DNA from: Tianweitania sediminis
Lineage (GTDB): Bacteria; Pseudomonadota; Alphaproteobacteria; Rhizobiales; Rhizobiaceae
Assembly (NCBI RefSeq): GCF_017813335.1
Contig: NZ_JAGIYY010000001.1
Coordinates: 682,001-746,000, forward strand
DNA: 64,000 nucleotides
Direction of reading: 5' to 3'
Shown here: positions 1 through 7,704 of the stretch, piece after piece
Position numbering within the stretch: position 1 is the first letter of the stretch
Layout of the letters: the number at the start of each line of letters is the position of its first letter
The notes under the pieces: model-generated
Told to the model about the DNA's origin: nothing
Seen by the model: only the letters and a program-made list of their open reading frames with translations
Databases searched by the model: none
Made by a program: the position numbers and the translations under genes

Positions 1-767
1 GCCTCTGCATCGTGAAGGAAGTGAACCGTGTGCACCACCACGTTGTCCTGATCGATCAGGATCACGCCGTAGGCTGCGGGTTCGAGTGTGGTGCCGAAGC
101 GGTCTTCGTTGAAGATCGCGGCTGCCTGGTGGCTTGTTCCTGAAAGCGTGTTGAACCCGATGCCGCGCCAGGAGCCGGAGGTTTGGCGGTGCACGTGGCC
201 TGCAAAGATGTGGCGGACATTGCCGTGCCGCTTCAACCGCGCGTGGAACGCTTCGCTTAGGCCCAGCCCAATCCGGTCCAGCGCGGGCAGGTGGATGGCG
301 AAGGGCGGGTGGTGCATGAAGATGAAGACGGGGCGTTCGCCAGCTTCAACAAGTGCCCTGTCGAGCCATTCCCCACGCTCAGGGCACAGCTCACCTTCGG
401 TCCGACCATCCTGCAGCGTATCGAGCAGGATCACCCGCGTTGCGCCGACTTCAACAACCTCCTGCACGAAGCCCCGACGTACGGTGTAATTGGGGAACGC
501 TGCGAAAAAAGCGCTGCGATCGTCGTGGTTGCCCATCAAAACACGCCACGGCACCGATGTTTGCTCCAGCCGCCGAGCGAGCGCTTCATAAGCAGGCGGT
601 TCGCCATCATGGGTGAGATCACCTGAGATCACGAGAAGATCGGCGTCGCCGTGCTGCGCTCCGATATGAGACAGGCAGGCGTCGAGCCGCTCATGCGGAT
701 CAAGTCCGAACAGATCTGTTCCCGGCACGGTGAGATGTGGATCGGTAACGTGGATCAGCTTGATCAC
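1..767 (-). CDS. Metallophosphodiesterase, class III cyclic-nucleotide/glycerophosphodiesterase type (partial, 3' end outside window)
   Basis: Translating the minus strand from a GTG at 767 gives an open frame that runs off the window edge. It carries the calcineurin-like metallophosphoesterase motifs in order: D-P-H near residue 9, GDLTHDG, GNHDD, MHHPP and AGHVHR, which bind two metal ions. The layout is that of CpdA (cAMP phosphodiesterase) and GpdQ (glycerophosphodiesterase), which are hard to separate by eye. The start overlaps the stop of the upstream phosphatase gene as GTGA, so translation is probably coupled. It is the last visible gene of an operon with an ABC importer and an IMPase-family enzyme. 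That context favours hydrolysis of an imported phosphodiester over cAMP turnover, but this is inference. Confidence 0.85.
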   Translation of the reverse strand, partial: MIKLIHVTDPHLTVPGTDLFGLDPHERLDACLSHIGAQHGDADLLVISGDLTHDGEPPAYEALARRLEQTSVPWRVLMGNHDDRSAFFAAFPNYTVRRGFVQEVVEVGATRVILLDTLQDGRTEGELCPERGEWLDRALVEAGERPVFIFMHHPPFAIHLPALDRIGLGLSEAFHARLKRHGNVRHIFAGHVHRQTSGSWRGIGFNTLSGTSHQAAAIFNEDRFGTTLEPAAYGVILIDQDNVVVHTVHFLHDAE

Positions 768-1582
768 GAGAAGGACCCTTTCGCCTCGCCTGAAACCAAG
801 CCAAGAAGCTCCGAGCGCACCTGAGGTGCTCCGCCCATGGCCATGCCGCAGGCCTGCAGCCCGGCTTGCGAGGCGTCGAAAGCTTCGGTCCAACCGCCCG
901 CTTCGCGGATCAGGCAGAGGCCCGCAAGACAGTCCCAACTGTTCATGCCCGGCTCGTAGTAGGCGATGAGCCGACCGCAGGCGACATGAGCCAGCATCAG
1001 GGCTCCGGAGCCGTTGCGGTAAAACATGCCGCCGGCAGCCAGCAACCGGTCGATGAAGCCCGAAATGGCGGTTGACGGAATGCGCAGATTGGCGCCGATG
1101 CCCACCAGACGATTTTCCACCGCGCCATCCTTGTCGACGCGCATTGGCTTGCCGTTGAGAAAAGCACCGCGTCCGCGGGCTGCGACAAACAGATCGCCGT
1201 TTGCGGGGTGCAGAATGAGGCCGAGCTCAGTTTCGCCATGCTTGACCAGTGCGATCGAGACACACCAGTCCGTCAGGCCGTGCAGAAAGCAGCTGGTGCC
1301 ATCAATGGGATCGACCACCCAGGTGAAGCCGCCTGAGCCTGCTTTGAGGCCGTTTTCCTCGCCAAGGAACCCATCATCGGGAAAGGCAGCTGCAAGACCT
1401 TCGCGGATCAGGTCTTCCACGGCGCGGTCTGCGGCCGAAACCAGATCCTGCCCATGCGATTTCTGTTCAACAGGAAGGCGCGCGAGATCGGCGCGAAAGG
1501 TGCTTGCCAGCGCGGCGGCCTCGGCAATCAGGCTGCGGACCGCGATGAAGCGGGGGAGATCGGGGAATTCGCAGGGCATCAA
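764..1582 (-). CDS. Inositol monophosphatase family protein
   Basis: 272 aa, normal length for the Mg-dependent IMPase/HisN/CysQ family of sugar-phosphate phosphatases. Metal-binding motifs are visible: GEEN at about residues 74-77, DPIDGT at 91-96, and the C-terminal WDCLAGLCLIREAGG at about 217-231, equivalent to WDxAAG. The substrate cannot be read from sequence; inositol phosphate, histidinol phosphate and other small phosphates are all possible. ATGA overlap with the LacI gene upstream and GTGA overlap with the phosphodiesterase downstream show a tight operon. Beside a phosphodiesterase and an importer, its likely job is to release phosphate from the monoester made by the diesterase. Confidence 0.88.
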   Translation of the reverse strand: MMPCEFPDLPRFIAVRSLIAEAAALASTFRADLARLPVEQKSHGQDLVSAADRAVEDLIREGLAAAFPDDGFLGEENGLKAGSGGFTWVVDPIDGTSCFLHGLTDWCVSIALVKHGETELGLILHPANGDLFVAARGRGAFLNGKPMRVDKDGAVENRLVGIGANLRIPSTAISGFIDRLLAAGGMFYRNGSGALMLAHVACGRLIAYYEPGMNSWDCLAGLCLIREAGGWTEAFDASQAGLQACGMAMGGAPQVRSELLGLVSGEAKGSFS

Positions 1583-2619
1583 AGGCTTTCAAAACGATCA
1601 GGTGAGGGCCTGAAACTGTTGCGCAGGATCAAGGGTGCCGGAACCCGCGCACGAACAGGCGGCACGAAAGGATCAGCCTGACGGCGATCAAGCATCTTGA
1701 TGGCCGCACTGGCGATCGCATCAGGGTCCTGACGAAAAGTCGTGAGATCATAAGCCTGCCAGGCAGCTTCCGGCACATCGTCGAACCCGACAACGGCAAG
1801 ATCCAAGGGCGTGGATTGGCTGGCAAGACTGCGCAGATGGTCGATGACACCAAAAGCCATCAGATCGTTGACGCAGAAGATGGCCTGCGGCAACGGCGCC
1901 TGCGCGAGAAGCAGGCGTGCGGCTTCCCGGCCGCCGCGGTAGTCCGTGTCGACGCCTCGAACAATGGATGCCTTCGCCCCGTGCTCCTGCGCGGCAGCAC
2001 AGAAGGCCTGTTCACGCTCGAGGATGCTCGGGGTGGCAGATCGCGAGCCGACGAGCCCCAGGCGCGTGAACCCTTGTGCAACGAACATGCGGGCGGCCTG
2101 TTGCGCGGCGACGATGTTGTCCACGAGCACACTGTCCACCTCCGGTTCGGATCGGCCGATCACGATAACCGGCTGGCCGTTGCGCTTCGCGAGGTCCACG
2201 AAAGAGGCCGGCGGCGATCCGGACAGGATGATCGTGGCTTCGGCCCGATAACCGAACAGGGCCTGCTGCGCGGCATTGATCTCCTCTTCGGTGGTGCCGG
2301 TGTTGATGATCAGGGGTACGCTGCCGCGTTTGATCAGGGCTTTGGACAACGCGGCGGTGAGATGCGCACGAAACCCAAGTTCCGGCGCGGTCGCCACGAC
2401 GCCAACCAAACGGCTGCGGTTGGTGAGCAGGCTGCGAGCAAGATTGTTGACCTGGTAGCCGAGTTCGGTGGCGGCCCGCATCACCTTTTCGCGGGTTTCC
2501 GGCGCGATGCTCGCGCCCGGCGTGAAAGCGCGCGACACGGCCGATCGTGACACGCCGGCGCGTTTTGCCACCTGAAGGGCGTTTACGAACTGGGCGCTTG
2601 AACCGTCCTGATCCGACAT
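1579..2619 (-). CDS. LacI-family transcriptional regulator
   Basis: 346 aa. An N-terminal LacI helix-turn-helix (residues about 15-60, VAKRAGVSRSAVSRAF, then the hinge LARSLLTNRS) is followed by a periplasmic-binding-protein-like ligand domain ending with a typical GFDDVPEA segment. It lies inside the operon, 7 nt after the second permease and overlapping the IMPase start, so it is co-transcribed with what it probably controls. The effector is likely the imported substrate or a hydrolysis product. I did not find a convincing operator by eye. Confidence 0.92.
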   Translation of the reverse strand: MSDQDGSSAQFVNALQVAKRAGVSRSAVSRAFTPGASIAPETREKVMRAATELGYQVNNLARSLLTNRSRLVGVVATAPELGFRAHLTAALSKALIKRGSVPLIINTGTTEEEINAAQQALFGYRAEATIILSGSPPASFVDLAKRNGQPVIVIGRSEPEVDSVLVDNIVAAQQAARMFVAQGFTRLGLVGSRSATPSILEREQAFCAAAQEHGAKASIVRGVDTDYRGGREAARLLLAQAPLPQAIFCVNDLMAFGVIDHLRSLASQSTPLDLAVVGFDDVPEAAWQAYDLTTFRQDPDAIASAAIKMLDRRQADPFVPPVRARVPAPLILRNSFRPSPDRFESL

Positions 2620-2626
2620 GATGCTT

Positions 2627-3451
2627 CTAGTGCCCGACCCGGGAAAGCACGTCGGCTTTCAGAAAACGCTCCACAAACAACATGAAGCCGATGGAGGGGA
2701 TCAAAAGCAGCACGGCGGTGATGGAGGCGATCTGATAATTACCGCCGGAACCCGCTGTGTAAAGCAGCAGAGGCAGCATGTTCACATCCGGCGCGCCCAC
2801 GAAGTAGCTGCCGGTGAACTCATCGAGAGACTCCAAAAAAACGAAGATCGCGCTCGCCATCAAGCCGGGAAGGGCCAGAGGCAAGGTGACATCGAAGAAG
2901 GTCCGCAGCGGGCCCGCGCCGATGGAACGCGCGGCCTGTTCCAATTCGTGGTCCACGGCGGAAAAGGCAGCAGTGGCGATCCACACAGCGAAAACAAGCC
3001 CGTGGGTGGTATGGACGATCACGACGCCGAGTATCGTGCCATTGAGGCCGATTTGGTAGAACAGCCTCGCGATGTTCACGTACACGGTGAGGTTGGGAAA
3101 GGCCTGCGGGATAAGGAATGCGAGCAGGATTGCTCCGCGCCAGGGGAGCTTGAGCCGCGCCAGCGCGTAGCCTGCCGGAACCGCAAGTGCAAGCGAAAGC
3201 AGCACAGTCAGACATGCCACCAAGACGGAGTTGCTGAGCGACTCCAGGGCATTTCCCCTGGCCGAGAAGACCTTGCTCCAGAAGCTCAATCCGTATTCCA
3301 GTGGCAACGTGTGCGGGTAATACCACTTCTCCGTGAACGCCCAGAGCAGCAGGTTGCCGAGGGGGCCGAAGATCACGAAAGCCAGAAGGCCGAGGCTTGC
3401 GGCACGGGGCAGCCACCAAAGATCGAGTGACAAAGGGCTCATGCGCATCAT
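2627..3451 (-). CDS. ABC transporter permease (binding-protein-dependent, second permease)
   Basis: 274 aa from an ATG at 3451 that overlaps the upstream permease stop (ATGA). The frame stays open for about 600 nt further upstream, but that part is the other permease read in the wrong frame. About six membrane segments and the cytoplasmic EAA loop (EQAARSIGAGPLRTFFDVTLP) place it with the PotC/UgpE/FbpB-type inner-membrane permeases. It pairs with the permease at 3448-4269 to form the channel of the importer. Confidence 0.9.
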   Translation of the reverse strand: MMRMSPLSLDLWWLPRAASLGLLAFVIFGPLGNLLLWAFTEKWYYPHTLPLEYGLSFWSKVFSARGNALESLSNSVLVACLTVLLSLALAVPAGYALARLKLPWRGAILLAFLIPQAFPNLTVYVNIARLFYQIGLNGTILGVVIVHTTHGLVFAVWIATAAFSAVDHELEQAARSIGAGPLRTFFDVTLPLALPGLMASAIFVFLESLDEFTGSYFVGAPDVNMLPLLLYTAGSGGNYQIASITAVLLLIPSIGFMLFVERFLKADVLSRVGH

Positions 3452-4269
3452 GAGCGCTCCCGAAGGGTCATGCGCAGGTAAATCAGTGCAGCGGCGGCAC
3501 TCATCACGAGCGAGATCGTGCCCAGCGCGTTGGCCGTCCCGTAATCGCCATAGGCGTTGATGCGGAAAGCAATGTCGGCGGTCAGCATCGTCGGCGATTG
3601 CGCGTTGATCATCAGGGGCACCGACAGCACCGACATCATGGTCACGAAAGACAGGATGAGGCCGACCATTATTGTGCGCGCCACCTGCGGAACGACAATC
3701 TCCACGAGAATGCGCAGGCGTGATGCGCCGAGGTTTCGGGCAGCCTCGATCGTGCCGCGGTCGAGCGACGCCATCGATCCTGCGACCAGCAACGCGACAA
3801 AGGGCGTCTGCTTCCAGACAAAGGCGATCACGATGCCGCGCCAGTCCAGCAGGCTCACGGCCTGTGCCGGATCGATCAGCCCGGACGCGGCAAGGGTGCT
3901 GTTCATCAGCCCGTTCTTGGCCAGAAAGGTGCGCATCACCTGCCCAACCACGATAAAGGGGATGAACATCGGCCAACGATAAAGATTGCGGAGGATCGCA
4001 ACGGCGCGCGGGTTCTCGCCAAGCGTCAGGTAGCCGCCGATGGCGATTGCCAGCAGGCCGATCAGCACGGTCGACAAGCACACGATCACCAGCGTGAAAA
4101 GCATGTCCTGGCTGTAGAAGTCGAAGGCCTTAACGAAGTTCGCCAGTCCGAAGCCGGTTTCGACTTCAAAGGCTCCGATCACGGATGCGCTCAGCGGCAG
4201 GATGAAAAACAGGAGGACCATGGCCAGCGCGGGCAGAACAAGCAGTAGGCCGGTCAGTCGGGTGGTCAT
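3448..4269 (-). CDS. ABC transporter permease (first permease)
   Basis: 273 aa, starting MTTRLTGLLLVLPALAMVLLF, with about six predicted membrane helices and an EAA loop (EAARNLGASRLRILVEIVVP at about 178-197) that contacts the ATPase. It belongs to the MetI-like permease family and is the PotB-type partner. It follows the binding-protein gene after a 62-nt gap that contains a strong hairpin, and overlaps the next permease by 4 nt. Confidence 0.9.
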   Translation of the reverse strand: MTTRLTGLLLVLPALAMVLLFFILPLSASVIGAFEVETGFGLANFVKAFDFYSQDMLFTLVIVCLSTVLIGLLAIAIGGYLTLGENPRAVAILRNLYRWPMFIPFIVVGQVMRTFLAKNGLMNSTLAASGLIDPAQAVSLLDWRGIVIAFVWKQTPFVALLVAGSMASLDRGTIEAARNLGASRLRILVEIVVPQVARTIMVGLILSFVTMMSVLSVPLMINAQSPTMLTADIAFRINAYGDYGTANALGTISLVMSAAAALIYLRMTLRERS

Positions 4270-4288
4270 GAAGTCAGTCCGAACAAGA

Positions 4289-4316
4289 AACCGCGCGACA
4301 GGATCGCCGCGCGGTT
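4289..4316 (-). promoter_or_regulatory. Intercistronic hairpin between binding protein and permease genes
   Basis: A perfect 9-bp inverted repeat AACCGCGCG / CGCGCGGTT (4289-4297 and 4308-4316) with a 10-nt loop lies in the 62-nt gap after the binding-protein stop. No T-run follows in the minus-strand direction. Hairpins here are known in ABC operons, where they protect the 3' end of the binding-protein mRNA so that the protein is made in excess over the permeases. That role is inferred. Confidence 0.6.
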
Positions 4317-4331
4317 CGCCCTTGTGGCGGC

Positions 4332-5468
4332 TTAGTTGGAAACGGAGCGCTCGTAAGCTTCCAGAATGGCGCTGTTGTAGGGCGCGATCGGGAAAGGCTT
4401 GCCATTCTTGGCCAGGTCTTCAGGCGTCACATCCGTAAACAACTTGTTCCAGGACGCAGGCTCGAGCTCGGCCTGCACATGCTGCGCGTCGATCCCCGGA
4501 TACCAGCTGAAGCGTTCCACGATGCCTTCCGCCTGCACCTTCGGGCTCGTCGCCAGTTCAACGAACTTCTCGGCCAGCTTCACATCGGTGGCCTTGGATG
4601 GGATCACGTAATGCATCGGCTGGCCGGGCATGCCGGGCTCGGGCAGAACCAGCTTAAATTCGGGTGGAAGCTGGCCATTCGCCTGCCAGGAATAGAACAT
4701 GTCGACCCAAACCGGACCGATTGCGATTTCGCCGCGGCTCAGCATGTCGAGGGTCCCGGCATTGCCGGGGGTCAACTGTGCATTTGTGGTGAAGTCCTTC
4801 AGGCTCGCAAGCGCGCCGTCCCACTTCTTTGTTTCGGCTTCCTCGAACGGGCCATTCATCAGCTTGTTCGCGTCGCCCTCGCCGAAGGCATAGATCCAGC
4901 CCATCACGAAGCTGACGCCCGAAGCGCCGCCCTTGATGCCGTTGTAGCCGAACTTGCCTGGGTTTTCCTTGGCCCAGTTCACCAGCTCTTCGTAGCTCTT
5001 GGGCGGGTTGGACACGAGCGCCGGATTATAGGCAAGCGCCGTCTGGCTGTTGAACATGGGCATGACATAGCCCTTCACATCCGTGCCCAGCGCCATGTCG
5101 GCATTGGCGCGGGTGACCAGCTTGCCGGTTGAGATCCGGTCACGATACTGCTCGAGATAGCCGGCCTTCACCAAAGGACCGACGAACTTTTCATGCACCA
5201 CGGCGACATCGTAGTCCCAGGTCTCGGCATTCGCCTTGCCTTGTGCTTCGGAGCGCTCGACGATCTTCTGCGAACCCGCGTCGCCAGGGCCGGTGCCGAC
5301 GACGCGAACCGTGTTGCCGGGGTTCTGTTCTTCAAACAGCGGCGCCAAATATTCGTTGACGTAGTCGACCATGTTCTGGTCGCCTGCCGTCAAAACGGTC
5401 AGCTCGGCGGCAGTCGCCGGCGATGCCAAAAGTCCAGTGGCCAGAGCGGCCTTGAGAACGATCTTCAT
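4332..5468 (-). CDS. ABC transporter periplasmic solute-binding protein (family 1, PotD/FbpA-like)
   Basis: 378 aa from the ATG at 5468, preceded by a GGAAA ribosome site. A longer open frame exists upstream, but the signal peptide (MKIVLKAALATGLLASPATAAEL, cleavage after ATAA) fixes this start. The mature protein has the two-lobe family-1 pattern, with TVLTAGDQNMVDYVNEYLAP at the front. Related proteins bind polyamines, ferric iron, glycerol phosphates or sugar phosphates, and the ligand cannot be assigned from sequence. The two phosphoesterases in the same operon suggest an organophosphate. Confidence 0.88.
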   Translation of the reverse strand: MKIVLKAALATGLLASPATAAELTVLTAGDQNMVDYVNEYLAPLFEEQNPGNTVRVVGTGPGDAGSQKIVERSEAQGKANAETWDYDVAVVHEKFVGPLVKAGYLEQYRDRISTGKLVTRANADMALGTDVKGYVMPMFNSQTALAYNPALVSNPPKSYEELVNWAKENPGKFGYNGIKGGASGVSFVMGWIYAFGEGDANKLMNGPFEEAETKKWDGALASLKDFTTNAQLTPGNAGTLDMLSRGEIAIGPVWVDMFYSWQANGQLPPEFKLVLPEPGMPGQPMHYVIPSKATDVKLAEKFVELATSPKVQAEGIVERFSWYPGIDAQHVQAELEPASWNKLFTDVTPEDLAKNGKPFPIAPYNSAILEAYERSVSN

Positions 5469-5490
5469 ATCAGGATTTCCAATTGTGGGA

Positions 5491-6623
5491 TCATGGCTCG
5501 GAAACTTCCAGCAAAGCGCTGGAATGGGGAGGCGCCGCCTTTTGTGAGGCGACGCTGAACAGGAACAGCGACTGGTGCGACACGCGGATGCGCACGGCGT
5601 GGCCGGGCGGAAAGGCTTCCGGCGCGTCGACATTGACCAAGCTGTCGCCCAGGCGCACGGCATGCCGCCAAGTGCCGCCGGGATAGCTGACATGAGCAAT
5701 CTCGCCGAGGAACTCGACACTGCCTGCGGGCGCGTCGGACGCGGAAAGGGGCATGAGTTCTGCCGCTTCGGCCCGGAACCGCGCTTCCACCGCTCCGGAC
5801 CTCAGGCTGCGGTTGTGCAGGGCACGGCGGCAGCCTTGTTGATCTCGCTGGGGGCTATCTCGAAGCGGTCCCCTGTTGCCGTCCCAAATAGCTCCAGGCG
5901 ATTTTCCGCGCCCATGAATGCCGCTACGAAGGGCGACGCGGGCTGGTTGTAAACCGCTTCCGGTGTTCCCTGCTGGGCGATGCGGCCAGCATTCAAGATG
6001 ACGATCCGGTCGGCCATCACCATCGCTTCTTCGCGGTCATGGGTGACGTGGATGGCGGTAATCCCCAGCCGCAGCTGCAGGGCTCGGATTTCGTCGCGAA
6101 CGGTCAGGCGGATGCGGGCGTCAAGGTTCGACAGCGGCTCGTCGAGCAGCAGGATCTCGGGATTGATCGCCAAAGCGCGGCCGAGCGCGACGCGCTGGCG
6201 CTGCCCACCCGACAATTGCGCCGGCTTGCGGGAGCCGAGACCAGAAAGCCCGAGCAGCTTTTCCATATCGCCGACCCGCGCCTCAATTTGCGCCCGCGGC
6301 AAGCGCCGCAGCCGCAGCCCGTATCCGATGTTCTGGGCAACCGTCATGTGCGGCCACAGGGCATAGGACTGGAACACCAGAGCCATGCCCCGCTTGTCCG
6401 CCGCCATCGTCGTGATGTCGCGCTCAGCGATGCGGATGGCGCCTGAGCTCGGAGAAACGAAGCCGGCGATCGTGCGGAGCAGGGTGGTCTTGCCGCAGCC
6501 CGATGACCCAAGCAGCGCCACGAACTCGCCTTTGGCGATGTCCAGATCGACAGCATCGATCACCTGCGTCTTGCCGTAGCCGACGCTGACATCGCGAAGT
6601 TGGAGAAAAGCTGGCTTGGTCAT
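5491..6623 (-). pseudogene. ABC transporter ATP-binding protein, frameshifted between the nucleotide-binding and TOBE domains
   Basis: From the ATG at 6623 (ribosome site GGAAGGGAA) the frame encodes a full nucleotide-binding domain: Walker A GSSGCGKT, Q-loop VFQSYALWPH, signature LSGGQRQR, Walker B LLLDEPLSNLDA, H-loop THDREEA. It then stops at 5802. The missing C-terminal TOBE domain continues in the -1 frame to 5491 (residues EFLGEIAHVSYPGGTW through VRIRVSHQSLFLF). The -1 frame is open from about 5880, so a single-base loss between about 5790 and 5880 explains it; the five-C run near 5850 is one candidate. The ATPase domain may still work alone, or this may be a sequencing error. It is the first gene of the importer operon, 22 nt before the binding protein. 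Confidence 0.82.
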
Positions 6624-6807
6624 GTTCCCTTCCGTTGCACAGCTGTGCATCGACCAAGGGAACTCCTAGTCCGCGCATTTAACGGCTTGATGACAGCCGC
6701 GTTCTTGAAGCTATGTTTGTGTGCGACCGCGCCTCAAGGTGGCGCACACGTGTTGCAGCATCGCGGCTCGTGCGCGTCCGCTGGGTGCTAGACCCTAGCG
6801 CATCTGC

Positions 6808-7221
6808 TCAGCGTGCGAAAATCGCATCGAAGTCGCGGAAGCCCTTGATCTCGATTGGGTTGCCGCTCGGATCAAGGAAGAACATCGTCCGCTGCTCACC
6901 GGGCTCACCTTCGAAACGAACCACAGGAGGAATATCTAACGCCACGCCTTTGTCTTCGATGCGCCGGGCAAGCTCCAGCCAATCCTGCAGCGGCAGCACC
7001 GCGCCCAAATGAGGCATCAGAACCATGTGGTCTCCGACTTTTCCCGTGCGGGTCGTCGCGAACGGCTGCCCGAGGTGGAGAGAAAGCTGGTGCCCGAAGA
7101 AGTCAAAGTCGACCCAGGTGTCGGTGCTGCGACCCTCCTCGCACCCCAACACGCCGCCATAAAACGATCGTGCCTCGTCAAGGTCAGTGACATGGTAGGC
7201 GAGGTGGAACCGGGAATGCAT
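6808..7221 (-). CDS. VOC (glyoxalase/bleomycin-resistance/dioxygenase) family protein
   Basis: 137 aa from the ATG at 7221, which has a GAGGA ribosome site 8 nt upstream. A longer frame exists but adds sequence unlike the family. It starts with the beta-alpha-beta pattern FHLAYHVTDLDEARSFYGGVLG and ends with FLDPSGNPIEIKGF, the usual one-domain VOC fold. Candidate metal ligands are His at the first strand, the second-strand QLSLHL, and the C-terminal Glu. The substrate is unknown. It stands alone, separated from the transporter operon by about 185 nt. Confidence 0.85.
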   Translation of the reverse strand: MHSRFHLAYHVTDLDEARSFYGGVLGCEEGRSTDTWVDFDFFGHQLSLHLGQPFATTRTGKVGDHMVLMPHLGAVLPLQDWLELARRIEDKGVALDIPPVVRFEGEPGEQRTMFFLDPSGNPIEIKGFRDFDAIFAR

Positions 7222-7704
7222 CTGATGGGTCCTCGAAGAAGGGAACAGCGTCAACACTGATAGCGGAGGTGAACAAGGTTTGCACGCCGTCCGTCCGGAC
7301 CCATTCTGTAACGAGCCGAGGACAAGAACGGGTGAACAAGAAGCCATCGCCCGGCTTTCCGTTCGCGCTAGTTGCCCGGTTGAATGAGCGGTTTGTCGTC
7401 ACAAGGTCGGTAGTCGCCGGCGACCTGGACGACCTGGACGAGCGACCGGATCTGTCGCCTTGGGTCGCTGCCTTATGGGATCAGGAGCATTGTTAAAGGG
7501 ATGGCCCTGCCCTCGTGGACACAGCTGTGAAGCGGGCTTCCCCCATCGCGAAAGATCCGGTTTAACTTTGCGTGAGGGATCGCTGGCATTGCTGAGGCGC
7601 TGCCAGATGAAGTCTGTGACGCTGTTCTGATCGAACGAGAAGCTTTTTCCGAACGGCTCAAGCTGGCGCCTGTTCCTGGTCTTCAGGGAACGGCCTCTCA
7701 GGCA
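7222..7704. other. Intergenic region, no gene recognised
   Basis: This 483-nt stretch lies between the VOC gene start and the P450 stop. No reading frame in it resembles a known protein. A weak inverted repeat (GTTCC/GGAAC around 7671-7692) just past the P450 stop could help terminate that transcript, but has no T-run. The promoter of the VOC gene must lie near 7222-7300. Confidence 0.5.

Noticed and set aside
2618-3430. Long plus-strand open frame opposite the second permease
   Set aside because: High-GC antisense frame. The minus strand carries a complete permease with family motifs; the plus frame has no recognisable domain.
3452-4081. Upstream extension of the second permease to 484 aa
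   Set aside because: The extra residues are the first permease read out of frame. The ATGA overlap at 3451 marks the real start.
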